From Corynebacterium sp. ACRPO (GTDB lineage Bacteria; Actinomycetota; Actinomycetes; Mycobacteriales; Mycobacteriaceae), in contig NZ_JAKRNE010000008.1 of NCBI RefSeq assembly GCF_022347205.1, positions 37,756-101,755 of the forward strand: a stretch of DNA of 64,000 bases. Reading direction: 5' to 3'. Below, in pieces: positions 18,172 to 26,331 of the stretch. A program made the translations under genes and the position numbers. Under the pieces are notes generated by a model that was given only the letters and a program-made list of their open reading frames with translations, was not told the origin of the DNA and made no database searches. The first letter of the stretch is position 1. The number at the start of each line of letters is the position of its first letter.

Positions 18172-19311
18172 TTAGGTTTCTTCGGCGACGAGGAGATCGG
18201 TGATGATGCCATCGGCCAGCAGACGGCCGGGCTTGGTGATGCGTACGCGATCGCCGGCGCGCTCGAGCAGACCGCGGCCAATGAAGCGCTCGAGGGCGGG
18301 CGCAGCGTGGGCATCAAGCCAGGCCTCCGGGATGCCCTCGCGCAGGCGCAGGCCGAGCATGATTTTCTCCATGTGGCGGTCGGCGTCGGTAAGCGTTTCG
18401 GTTTCTTTGATGGGCAGCTCGTCGCGGCCGAGGGCGTCTATATAGCGCGAGGGGTGCTTGACGTTAAAGAAGCGCTCGTTACCCAAGTGCGAGTGGGCGC
18501 CTGGGCCTGCACCCCACCAATTGCCGTCTACCCAGTAGATGCGGTTGTGCTCGCACTCGCCGCCGGGCTTGGACCAGTTGGAGACCTCGTACCACTCGAA
18601 TCCTTCTGCCTCGAGGGTGGTAGAAATCATCTCATAGCGCCGTGCCAGCACGTCCTCATCGGGGGCGGGCAGGATACCTTTATTGACTTTGCGCGCCATG
18701 CGCGTGCCGTCTTCTACGATGAGCGAATAAGCACTGACGTGGTCCACGCCGGTTTCTAGCACTCGGTCGAGCGTCTCGCGCACGTTGTCATCCGTTTCGG
18801 TGGGAGTGCCATAGATCATGTCGAGGTTGACATGCTCGAAGCCGGCGGCGCGGGCCTCGCGGGCGGCGGCAAAGGCACGGCCGGGGGTGTGGGCGCGTTC
18901 GAGGACTTGGAGAACGCCCGGGGATGCGGACTGCATGCCGAGGCTGATGCGGGTATAGCCGGCGTCGGCAAGCTGGGCAAAATACTCCGGCGAGGTGGAC
19001 TCCGGGTTGGATTCGGTGGTGACCTCCGCCCCTGGTTTCAGGCCAAAGGTCGAACGGACGGTGTTCAGGATGCGGCTCAGGCCCTGCCCTCCCAGCAGCG
19101 AGGGCGTGCCGCCGCCAATGAAGACAGTCTCGGCCGGGCGGCCCACGCGCGCGGCCGCCAACTCCAGCTCGCGGTCCAAGGCATCCAGGTAGGGGCCGGT
19201 GAGATCGCGCGGGCTGCCAAGCTCGCCTGGGGTATAGGTATTGAAATCGCAATACCCACAGCGAGTGGCGCAAAAAGGAACGTGGATATACAGCCCGAAG
19301 GGTTCAGTCAT
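18172..19311 (-). CDS. hemW: Radical SAM heme chaperone HemW
   Basis: 379 residues. A HemN-like radical SAM protein that delivers heme rather than acting as coproporphyrinogen oxidase. The cluster ligands are Cys14, Cys18 and Cys21 (PFCATRCGYCDF). 'VFIGGGTPSLL', 'TTESNPES' and 'RISLGMQSAS' are standard blocks. The HemW-type spacing CxxxCxxC without the extra HemN cysteine favours the heme chaperone. It diverges from the CNNM pair across a 147-bp spacer. Confidence 0.93.
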   Translation of the reverse strand: MTEPFGLYIHVPFCATRCGYCDFNTYTPGELGSPRDLTGPYLDALDRELELAAARVGRPAETVFIGGGTPSLLGGQGLSRILNTVRSTFGLKPGAEVTTESNPESTSPEYFAQLADAGYTRISLGMQSASPGVLQVLERAHTPGRAFAAAREARAAGFEHVNLDMIYGTPTETDDNVRETLDRVLETGVDHVSAYSLIVEDGTRMARKVNKGILPAPDEDVLARRYEMISTTLEAEGFEWYEVSNWSKPGGECEHNRIYWVDGNWWGAGPGAHSHLGNERFFNVKHPSRYIDALGRDELPIKETETLTDADRHMEKIMLGLRLREGIPEAWLDAHAAPALERFIGRGLLERAGDRVRITKPGRLLADGIITDLLVAEET

Positions 19312-19425
19312 GGATAAAACCCTAATAGGGCAGGAACAAAATGGCCGAAAACAGGGTTAAGAATGTAGTATGTTTCCATCTTCCCAAGTAGAAAGGCACC
19401 CTCAGTGGAACCTCCGAGTCGATGT

Positions 19426-19452
19426 CCCTACCTCCTTCTAGGCGGTGGGGAG
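19426..19452 (+). promoter_or_regulatory. Hairpin covering the ribosome-binding site of the CNNM gene
   Basis: CCCTACCTCC (19426-19435) can pair with GGCGGTGGGG (19441-19450) at nine of ten positions, including one G-T pair, around TTCTA. The right arm holds the Shine-Dalgarno sequence GGGGAG (19447-19452), 6 bases before the ATG. Folding would block initiation, so the leader may be a translational switch. I do not recognise a known riboswitch class. Confidence 0.4.
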
Positions 19453-19458
19453 TAAATC

Positions 19459-20856
19459 ATGTTATCGGCTATCTTGATGATCCTGGCCGGCTTTGTAGTC
19501 ATTGGCCTCATCATCGTCGCGAACGCATACTTCGTGGCCCAAGAGTTTTCCTATATGTCCGTGGACCGCACGCAGCTGCGGACCCAGGCTGCTGAGGGGG
19601 ATAAGACAGCACAACGCGCGCTGGCTATTACTCAGCAGACCTCCTTTATGCTCTCCGGCGCGCAGCTCGGTATTACGATTACCGGCCTGCTCATCGGCTA
19701 TGTGGCCGAGCCGCTCGTGGGCCAAGGCCTGGGTATCTTGCTTGGCGGCGTCGGTGTTCCCTCCGCGGTATCAGTCACCGTTGGTACCATCGCGGCACTT
19801 TTCATCTCCACGATTGCGACGATGCTGTTTGCGGAGCTCTTCCCCAAGAACTACACCATCGCCGCACCGATGAAGACGGCGCGCTGGCTGGCCGCCTCCA
19901 CGCAGCTTTACCTGCGGATTTTCGGCTGGCTCATCCACTTCTTCGAGTACTCCTCCAATGCCATCCTCAAGCTCTTTGGCATCGAACCGGTAGAAGACGT
20001 CGATTCCTCTGCCACCGCCGATGACCTGGAATCCATCGTGGATTCCTCCCACGAGGCCGGCGATCTGGATGAAAATACCTACATGGTGCTCGACCGCCTG
20101 CTGGACTTTCCCGAGCATGATGTCGAGCACGCCATGATCCCGCGCTCCCGTGTGGACGTCATTGACCCGGAAACCACCCTTGGTGAGGTCCGTGAGATGA
20201 TGTCTACCGACCACACGCGCTACCCCGTCATCGACGATGAGCACAATCCAGTCGGCGTGGTGCATCTTATCGACGTCCTGGGAAGCAACCTGCCCGCCGC
20301 CACCAAGGCCACCAGCATCATGCAGGAGGCCGTCGTGGTCCCTGAGCTGATGCCGCTGCCGGATGTGGTGGAAGAGCTGCGCGATAGCGACCAGAAGATG
20401 GCGTGCGTTATCGATGAATACGGCGGCTTCGTGGGAATCGTGACCATGGAGGACTTGGCCGAGGAAATCTTGGGCGATGTCACCGATGAGCACGATATCG
20501 AAGAAACCGAGGAAATCACCGAGCAGGACGATTCCCACTGGTTGGTCGACGGCGATACGCCGATTGATGAGATCGAGCGCGCCATCGGCCACGACCTGCC
20601 TGAGGGCGACTTTGAGACCGTCGCCGGCCTCGTCATTGCGCACTCCGGTGCGCTGCCTGAGGTAGGCGAGGAACACACCATCCAGCTCGAGGCCGAGCCC
20701 GAGGACTGGGTGGACCACGATGAGGCCCCCGTTCGCTCCCTCCGCCTGCGTGTGCAAGAGGTGGACCGCCACGTGCCGTCCGTGCTTGCCATCGAGCTGG
20801 TGGAGGATTACTCCGACCACTCCGATGATGATGCCGCTAAGAAGGAGGATGCATAA
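19459..20856 (+). CDS. CNNM/CorC-HlyC family membrane protein
   Basis: 465 residues. It has a DUF21 (CNNM) transmembrane domain (about 1-190, four membrane segments), two CBS domains (about 215-335, 'MIPRSRVDVID' and 'VIDEYGGFVGIVTMEDLAEEILGDV') and a CorC_HlyC C-terminal domain (about 350-440). The family covers Mg2+ or Co2+ efflux and ion homeostasis; the ion is not proven here. The next gene encodes a second DUF21 protein and overlaps by one base, so they may form a heteromer. Confidence 0.9.
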   Translation: MLSAILMILAGFVVIGLIIVANAYFVAQEFSYMSVDRTQLRTQAAEGDKTAQRALAITQQTSFMLSGAQLGITITGLLIGYVAEPLVGQGLGILLGGVGVPSAVSVTVGTIAALFISTIATMLFAELFPKNYTIAAPMKTARWLAASTQLYLRIFGWLIHFFEYSSNAILKLFGIEPVEDVDSSATADDLESIVDSSHEAGDLDENTYMVLDRLLDFPEHDVEHAMIPRSRVDVIDPETTLGEVREMMSTDHTRYPVIDDEHNPVGVVHLIDVLGSNLPAATKATSIMQEAVVVPELMPLPDVVEELRDSDQKMACVIDEYGGFVGIVTMEDLAEEILGDVTDEHDIEETEEITEQDDSHWLVDGDTPIDEIERAIGHDLPEGDFETVAGLVIAHSGALPEVGEEHTIQLEAEPEDWVDHDEAPVRSLRLRVQEVDRHVPSVLAIELVEDYSDHSDDDAAKKEDA

Positions 20857-21914
20857 TGACCGAATCTTGGTGGTTTAACCTCCTCGTTACCCTGCTTATC
20901 ATCGCCGCTTCCGGCTTCTTTGTGATTATCGAGTTCTCCTTGATGGGCGCTCGCCGCAACCGTTTGGAAGAGGATGCGGAAAACTCCCGCACCGCGCGTG
21001 CTGGTCTGCGCTCGCTCAATGAGCTGACCATCATGCTCGCCGGCGCGCAGCTGGGCATTACCGCCGCCACCTTTGTGCTCGGTGCTGTGACCAAGCCGTG
21101 GGTGCACCACCTGCTCATGGCACCGCTGGAGGCCGCGGGCCTGCCGCTGGGCATTGCCGACGTCGTCAGCTTCCTCCTCGCCCTCTTCATCGTCACCTTC
21201 CTCCACCTCGTGCTGGGTGAGATGGCACCGAAGTCTTGGGCTATTACTCACCCGGAGACCGCCCTGCAGTTCATCGCGGTCCCCGCACGCGGCTTCGTGT
21301 GGATCTTCCGCCCGCTGCTGAAGTGGATCAACGTCATGGCCAACAAAATGGTCTCCATGGCCGGCGAAGAGCCCGTCGACCGCGCCGGCGCAGCCGGCTA
21401 CGACGCCGAAACCCTGCGCACCTTGGTCGAGCACTCCCGCGAGACCGGCGCTTTGGATGATGAGTCTGCCAACCAGATTTCTGATGTCATCGAGTTGGAA
21501 AACTCCACCGTTGGCGCCATGGCTCGCGAGCACGGCTCTGAGGTAGTGCCCCTGCCTTCCGACGCCACCGTGGAGGACCTCCAAGACCTCGTCGTACGCA
21601 AGAACATCATGCGCGTGCTGGTCTTCCCTAAGGACTCCCGCGTCCCCCGCGTGGTCCACGTGCGCGATACCTTGCTGGCAGAACCAGAGACCCCGGTTCT
21701 CGAGTTCTCCCGCCCCGCCCTGTCCGTGTCTTCTTCCACTACCGTGCAAAAGACTCTGGACCACATGCGCGCTCGCAACGAGCAGCTTGTCATGGTGGGC
21801 AAGGCCGATAAGGACAACGCCGTGTGGATTCTTACCTGGGACGACATCATGGGCCAGCTATGGCCGCAGATTACCGAGCAGCTAGATAAGGTCACCCCTC
21901 CCCCAGCCGTCTAG
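20856..21914 (+). CDS. Second CNNM-family membrane protein (short form)
   Basis: 352 residues. A DUF21 transmembrane domain (about 1-185) with 'AGAQLGITAATFVLG' matching the 'SGAQLGITITGLLIG' of its partner, then a CBS pair (about 215-340). It lacks the CorC_HlyC C-terminal domain. The ATG shares a base with the upstream stop (TAATG), so the proteins are made together. Tandem long and short CNNM genes are common in actinobacteria. Confidence 0.88.
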   Translation: MTESWWFNLLVTLLIIAASGFFVIIEFSLMGARRNRLEEDAENSRTARAGLRSLNELTIMLAGAQLGITAATFVLGAVTKPWVHHLLMAPLEAAGLPLGIADVVSFLLALFIVTFLHLVLGEMAPKSWAITHPETALQFIAVPARGFVWIFRPLLKWINVMANKMVSMAGEEPVDRAGAAGYDAETLRTLVEHSRETGALDDESANQISDVIELENSTVGAMAREHGSEVVPLPSDATVEDLQDLVVRKNIMRVLVFPKDSRVPRVVHVRDTLLAEPETPVLEFSRPALSVSSSTTVQKTLDHMRARNEQLVMVGKADKDNAVWILTWDDIMGQLWPQITEQLDKVTPPPAV

Positions 21915-22017
21915 TTCCTGTCGCGTCCTCGCCCGCGCCCGCGCCCGTGCCCGCTTCATTGTGGCCGGCGCGGGCTTTGCCGTTTTCGCACCCGCGCGCA
22001 AGGGCTATTTCCCGGCC

Positions 22018-22093
22018 TGTGGATAACTGCGTCCGCGACTTTCCCAGCCGCCACTTCGCTCACTCTGCCTTCACGGCCGCCTCGTTATCCACA
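22018..22093. promoter_or_regulatory. Two perfect DnaA boxes
   Basis: TGTGGATAA (22018-22026, reverse orientation) and TTATCCACA (22085-22093, forward) match the DnaA box consensus exactly. The second ends 54 bases before the ATG at 22148. The 233-bp spacer 21915-22147 holds no gene; its left part is a C-rich run of CCCGCGC-like units. This is not an origin by context, since no dnaA, dnaN or AT-rich unwinding region is present. Confidence 0.6.
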
Positions 22094-22147
22094 GCCCCGG
22101 CCGGCATTTCCTCGCGCCGGCCGACGGTGTGCCCTTTTCTAGGAGGC

Positions 22148-23020
22148 ATGACACCACCACTGACCAATATCGACTCCATCCGCACCAACCACCCCACCTT
22201 TTGGACCGACCTGAAAAACGGCACCTACCTCAAGCTCGCACCACGCATCGCAGTCCAGCGCGATCACTACCATTGCCTCGACTTCCCCTCCCAGCTGCGC
22301 CTGCGCGCCATCGCCGCCGCCCGCAGCGCCTATACCGCGGTACTCATCTCCAAGTCCGCCGCCCGCGTGCACGGACTGTGGGTCATCGCCACGGCCGAGG
22401 AAAAGATTGAAATGGCCCTTCCCACCAATACGCTTCCCCACAAGGACCGCCGCAATCCCGAGCGCATCTACCGCAAGGCTTCCCTTCCCGAGCCCGTCCT
22501 CGTGGACGGCACCCGCTGCGTTTCCAAGGCCCGCGCGGTTATCGACGTCGCCCGCTACCACGGCTTCACCGACGGCCTCATCGCCGCCGACTCAGCTTTG
22601 CGCTCCGGCCTCAGCCGAGAAGACCTCAAGAAAGAGTTTGCCCGCATGGGCCGGGTGCGCAATAGCCGCATCGTCCGCGCCGTAATCCACCACGCCTCTT
22701 CCCTTTCCCGCTCTCCCTACGAGTCTTTCGCCCGCGCCCTTATCATTGAGGCCGATTTCCCCTGGCCCATGTTCTTCGAGGCGCCGTTCACCGCGCTGCC
22801 CGGCATCACAACCGCCCTAGGCATCAACAGCGCCTACCTCATCGACATCATCCCCGCGAAGGCACTTCCCCAGCAGCGTGAGCGCCACCGACGTCTGCGC
22901 GAGGCCGGCTTCACCGTCCTCTGCTACACCCCGCGGCAGCTCATCGACCACCCCACTCGCTTCCTGACCGACCTCATTTCCACCATCTCCGCCAGACAAA
23001 AGACCGCCCGTTCTGCCTAA
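22148..23020 (+). CDS. Hypothetical protein with Vsr/DUF559-like nuclease fold
   Basis: 290 residues. The C-terminal 100 residues follow the DUF559/Vsr-like endonuclease layout: a Glu in SPYESFARALI, an Asp in AYLIDII, then 'RERHRRLREAGFTVLCYTPRQL'. However, the usual E-x-D-G-x-x-H after the Asp is replaced by PAKAL, so the catalytic site looks incomplete. The N-terminal part resembles the AbiEi-like antitoxin/regulator half often fused to this fold (weak). The start is uncertain because AGGAGG is only one base from ATG 22148. Confidence 0.55.
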   Translation: MTPPLTNIDSIRTNHPTFWTDLKNGTYLKLAPRIAVQRDHYHCLDFPSQLRLRAIAAARSAYTAVLISKSAARVHGLWVIATAEEKIEMALPTNTLPHKDRRNPERIYRKASLPEPVLVDGTRCVSKARAVIDVARYHGFTDGLIAADSALRSGLSREDLKKEFARMGRVRNSRIVRAVIHHASSLSRSPYESFARALIIEADFPWPMFFEAPFTALPGITTALGINSAYLIDIIPAKALPQQRERHRRLREAGFTVLCYTPRQLIDHPTRFLTDLISTISARQKTARSA

Positions 23021-23056
23021 GTCCCCGCTTCCTGCCTCCCGCCTTCCCCTGCCCCG

Positions 23057-23124
23057 CCGCCCTTCGCGCTCACCAGCGGTGCTTTCGCCGCGGAGTCGGC
23101 TGCGCCGGTGAGCGCGAAGGGCGG
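23057..23124. repeat. 18-bp perfect inverted repeat
   Basis: CCGCCCTTCGCGCTCACC (23057-23074) and GGTGAGCGCGAAGGGCGG (23107-23124) are exact complements around a 32-bp GC-rich centre. It lies between convergent genes. No T-tract follows on either strand, so it is not an ordinary terminator. Confidence 0.8.
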
Positions 23125-23171
23125 GTAATGGCGAATGCCTTGCAAGAGAACCCACCGAGACTTCGCCCGCA

Positions 23172-23210
23172 ATAAGAAAAAGCCTCCGCGAGCGCATGCT
23201 CGCGGAGGCT
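23172..23210 (-). terminator. Rho-independent terminator of the collagen-like gene
   Basis: Arms 23181-23193 (AGCCTCCGCGAGC) and 23198-23210 pair perfectly around GCAT. Read leftwards, the stem is followed by TTTTTCTTATT, so it serves the minus-strand gene that ends at 23246. Confidence 0.88.
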
Positions 23211-23245
23211 CTACTACTTCCAGCTAATGCCTCAACAGGAAGGTC

Positions 23246-25054
23246 TTACTGGTTGATGCGCCATGGGACGCTGTTCTTCGGCAGCATGCCGTGGGTGTAG
23301 AGGTAGTCAATGGTGGACAGGATGCCCAGCACCGTGCCGCCGCCTACGAGCGCAGCCAGGAAGGAGAACCCTGCGACGGAAGACATGTCTGCGTCCTTGC
23401 CGTCCTTACCGTTGATGCCATCGCGGCCGTCACGTCCGTCGCGACCGTCTCGGCCATCACGTCCGTCTCGGCCATCTTCGCCGTCGCGGCCGTCCTTACC
23501 GTCTTGGCCATCTTCGCCGTCGCGACCGTCTCGGCCATCACGTCCGTCTCGGCCATCTTCGCCGTCGCGGCCGTCCTTACCGTCTTGGCCATCTTCGCCG
23601 TCGCGACCATCGCGTCCATCGCGGCCGTTCTCGCCATCCTTACCGTCACGACCGTCACGGCCATCGCGACCGTCGCGGCCATCCTGGCCATCCTTACCGT
23701 CTACGCCATCCTGGCCGTCCTTACCGTCCTGGCCGTCTTTGCCCGGAACAACCGCAGCTTCGGTAGTGGAAGGTTCGGTGGATTCCTCAGAGGTCGGCTC
23801 TTCAGCGGAAGTTTCTTCTGCGGAGGTCGGCTCTTCGGTGGCCGTTTCTTCAGCGGAGGTCGGCTCTTCAGCGGAAGTTTCTTCTGCGGAGGTCGGCTCT
23901 TCGGTGGCCGTTTCTTCAGCGGAGGTCTCCTCGGCGGAGGTCTCTTCTGCGGACTCGGACGGGGTGGTCTCCTCAGAGGTAGCATCCTCAGAAGCCGGAG
24001 CCTCGGAAGTGGTCTCCTCAGAAGAAGGCTCCTCGGAAGGGCTCTCCTCGGCAGGCTGGTCCTTGGTCTTCTTGCCGTTGAGCATATCGGAGCACAGCTG
24101 GCCGGCTGGGGCGTTGACGGCCGCGAGATCGGAAGCTGCGGTGGAGATGTTATTCAGGGAGTCTTCGATGCTCTTCTGCTGGTCCTTGCTCAGCTTCAGG
24201 TCGCCGGCGACGCTCGCACCTGGAACCAGGCCGGCGATGGTAACGGCTGCATTAAAGAGCTTCAAGATAACCTTGGTGCCCTTGCCAAAGGCGCCGTCGG
24301 CGAACTTAAGCAGGCCGGAGACGGTCTTCTTAGCACCATCCGGGTTGTTCATATCAACGTCGGCATCGGCGTTATCGATACGGCCGATGGCCATACCCTG
24401 GGCGCGGGAGAGATCCCAGGTAACGGTCTTGTCCTTCTCGCCTTCCTTGACCAGCTTGGCAATGCCGTCCCAGGTCTTACCGGAAATCTTATCGATGAAA
24501 TCAGCCGGAACGAGGTCGCCGACAACCGGGATGATCTCCCAGACGGTCTTGAGGATCTTTTCGCCGCCATCGTAGAAGGCCTTAGCCAGCGCAAGCTTGA
24601 GGTCGAGCATGTTGCCTTCCTTGTCAGGGGCATCAGTTACCTCACAGACAAGCTTGTCCTTCTTCTCATCCTTGACCACCTTGACATTGACGTCGCCGTT
24701 GGAGGCCTCGGTCTGTGCAAGTTCCTCGAGGGTGGTCGGCTTTGCAGACTCCTCAGAAGCCGGAGCTTCGACGGTCTCCTCCGCGCCGTCTACGGCGTAC
24801 GGGGTGATGGACTCGGCGGCGTCTTCTTCCGCATCGAGTTCTTCCATCGCCTTATCGCCGGCGTTGTTTTCCTCCAGCAGGTTGCCGTCTTCATCGAATT
24901 CGATGCCGTTGAGGCTAACGGTATCGTCGGTGGTCTTTTCCTCGACGAAGGTGGTGTCGTCGGCGGCGACGGCGCTGGGTACGACGGTAATGGAAGAGAA
25001 GGTGGCTACAGCCACTGCGCTGGCAATGAGGCGAGAAGTTCGGCGTGCGCCCAT
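23246..25054 (-). CDS. Collagen-like surface protein with Ser/Glu stalk
   Basis: 602 residues. Signal peptide 1-30; a unique domain about 31-330 with cysteines at 137 and 321 (possible disulfide); a Ser/Thr/Glu-rich stalk about 333-432 built from TSAEE/TATEEP units; 39 uninterrupted Gly-x-x triplets at 438-554, nearly all Gly-x-Asp with Arg, Lys, Glu or Gln in the middle and no proline; then one membrane helix (about 561-583) and a short tail. There is no LPxTG motif. The protein is presumably membrane-tethered with the collagen part inside the envelope next to the anchor and the globular domain outermost. Adhesion or cell-cell contact is a guess. Confidence 0.85.
   Translation of the reverse strand: MGARRTSRLIASAVAVATFSSITVVPSAVAADDTTFVEEKTTDDTVSLNGIEFDEDGNLLEENNAGDKAMEELDAEEDAAESITPYAVDGAEETVEAPASEESAKPTTLEELAQTEASNGDVNVKVVKDEKKDKLVCEVTDAPDKEGNMLDLKLALAKAFYDGGEKILKTVWEIIPVVGDLVPADFIDKISGKTWDGIAKLVKEGEKDKTVTWDLSRAQGMAIGRIDNADADVDMNNPDGAKKTVSGLLKFADGAFGKGTKVILKLFNAAVTIAGLVPGASVAGDLKLSKDQQKSIEDSLNNISTAASDLAAVNAPAGQLCSDMLNGKKTKDQPAEESPSEEPSSEETTSEAPASEDATSEETTPSESAEETSAEETSAEETATEEPTSAEETSAEEPTSAEETATEEPTSAEETSAEEPTSEESTEPSTTEAAVVPGKDGQDGKDGQDGVDGKDGQDGRDGRDGRDGRDGKDGENGRDGRDGRDGEDGQDGKDGRDGEDGRDGRDGRDGRDGEDGQDGKDGRDGEDGRDGRDGRDGRDGRDGRDGINGKDGKDADMSSVAGFSFLAALVGGGTVLGILSTIDYLYTHGMLPKNSVPWRINQ
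23438..23608. repeat. 81-bp tandem repeat in the collagen region
   Basis: Two identical 81-bp units (23438-23518 and 23519-23599) and the first 9 bases of a third code for 27 residues each, that is nine Gly-x-x triplets. Because the units are identical and in frame, slippage or recombination could change the collagen length without a frameshift. Confidence 0.85.
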
Positions 25055-25177
25055 GGATTAACTCCCTGTAGATGTGGTTAAAAATGACATTGCGCGCGCC
25101 GCGTGCGGATGGTGCTGGGTCACGGCGTTCGCATGGACGGGGAATACCCTACAGCGCGTTGAGAGTGTTTTCTACTT

Positions 25178-25279
25178 AAATTTTAAGGTTAACTCAGTAA
25201 CAATATCGCTGGACACAGTACCCAATCCACTGAACAGGCATAACAGAAATTATACAGGACGGCCGTTAACCTAAAATTT
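25178..25279. repeat. Wide inverted repeat in the spacer upstream of the collagen-like gene
   Basis: AAATTTTAAGGTTAAC (25178-25193) and GTTAACCTAAAATTT (25265-25279) are complementary apart from one unpaired base, about 70 bp apart. The 343-bp spacer 25055-25397 is AT-rich and holds no gene that I can see. It should contain the promoter of the collagen-like gene and the end of the 25398 gene. Confidence 0.4.
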
Positions 25280-25326
25280 CCCTAAGTGCCTCCCCGAATT
25301 GGAGCTCTCTAGCGCAGAAAACTTCA

Positions 25327-25359
25327 ACGGCCACCGAGAGAGGGAATCTCGGTGGCCGT
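25327..25359. terminator. Terminator-like hairpin
   Basis: ACGGCCACCGAGA (25327-25339) pairs with TCTCGGTGGCCGT (25347-25359). Read leftwards, a TTTT run follows about 6 bases after the stem, so it probably ends the minus-strand gene at 25398. Confidence 0.65.
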
Positions 25360-25397
25360 GAACATCCCCTTGCGTGAAACAAGGAAGTCTATGTGAT

Positions 25398-26078
25398 TTA
25401 TGCAGTTGTAGCCCGGCGGGCCGCCTCGCGCTTAGCGCGGACCTTTTCCACCACCGCGGCAACGCGGGCGCGCTCTTCCAAGAACTGTGGTGGGTTATGC
25501 CCGCGCATCGTGCGGACATAGGCCGGGTGGGTATCAAGCACCGTGTGCTTCCACGCTTGGACCGCAATGAGGGCGGACTCGCCGGTGCGCTTGTACAAGT
25601 GCGGCAGCGAGACCATGTCGAGGTTGCGGGCCACGGCGTCGGTTTGTGCAAGCACGTACTCGACTACCTCGCGGAGGTAATCCGCCACGGCCTGGGTGCG
25701 AGAGCGCAGGGACTCGGCCAGCTCGTGCACCACGATGGGCTTGGAGATGGGGAATCGCTCATCCAATAGGCGCGGGGTAAGTTGTTCCGGCTCTTCCACG
25801 TCATTCACGCCGGAAGAAGCGGCGGAAATAGTACCGGAGCGCACACCGGAGACCAGGGCTTGGCGCAGGCCCATCAGCTCGCCTACACAACGGCCGGAGT
25901 CAACGCGAGCGTCTTCGACAATATCGCCCAGCTCAGCTAGGCAATCCATGCACAGCTCTTCGTCCCAATCCTCGATGGCTTCAATGAGGTGCTCGAGATA
26001 TTCTGCGACTTCGTCGCCGATATTGTAAATCTCTTGCGTAAGCTCGCGGTGGCGCAGCTCGGCGGCGATTTTGTGCAT
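25398..26078 (-). CDS. Hypothetical helical protein
   Basis: 226 residues from ATG 26078 (MHKIAAELRHRELTQEI). There is no signal peptide or membrane segment. It is mostly alpha-helical and acidic in the first half (EHLIEAIEDWDEELCMDCLA) with two nearby cysteines, and basic at the end (VVEKVRAKREAARRATTA). No family is recognised. It stands alone between the collagen-like gene and fadD with terminators on both sides. A longer in-frame start at 26153 exists but has poorer composition. Confidence 0.65.
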   Translation of the reverse strand: MHKIAAELRHRELTQEIYNIGDEVAEYLEHLIEAIEDWDEELCMDCLAELGDIVEDARVDSGRCVGELMGLRQALVSGVRSGTISAASSGVNDVEEPEQLTPRLLDERFPISKPIVVHELAESLRSRTQAVADYLREVVEYVLAQTDAVARNLDMVSLPHLYKRTGESALIAVQAWKHTVLDTHPAYVRTMRGHNPPQFLEERARVAAVVEKVRAKREAARRATTA

Positions 26079-26283
26079 TGGCTTCGAGCCACTCCCTTCC
26101 ACGGTCCCATTTCTAACCTCTAGTAGAGGTTGAGGTTTGCTGTAACGCCTCACGACTTTATGCGAGATCCACCGCCACGAGCGCGCGACACTCCGAAGCC
26201 ATTCACAGGTTTATGGCAGGTTCGCCCGCACTGAAGCGAGGATGGTGGGGTGAGCTGCAGAAGGGGGCGTCGGCAAGCAGGGC

Positions 26284-26317
26284 AAAAAGAAACACCCGAG
26301 GGAATTCCCTCGGGTGT
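26284..26317 (-). terminator. Rho-independent terminator of fadD
   Basis: ACACCCGAGGG (26292-26302) and CCCTCGGGTGT (26307-26317) pair perfectly around AATT. Read leftwards, TTCTTTTT follows. The stem lies 15 bases after the fadD stop. Confidence 0.9.
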
Positions 26318-26331
26318 ACCCGTCGCGCAGC

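Noticed and set aside
22018..22093. Replication origin
   Set aside because: Two DnaA boxes only, no dnaA/dnaN/gyrB context and no AT-rich unwinding element; the surroundings are GC-rich.
23400..23720. CRISPR-like array from repeated short units
   Set aside because: The repeats are contiguous, in frame and encode Gly-x-x triplets; there are no unique spacers and no cas genes.
23291..25081. A 596-codon open frame on the plus strand across the collagen-like gene
   Set aside because: It is the antisense of the Gly-x-x and Ser/Glu repeats and translates to low-complexity Ala/Val/Leu and Gly/Arg runs. The minus strand has signal peptide, domain order, stop and terminator.
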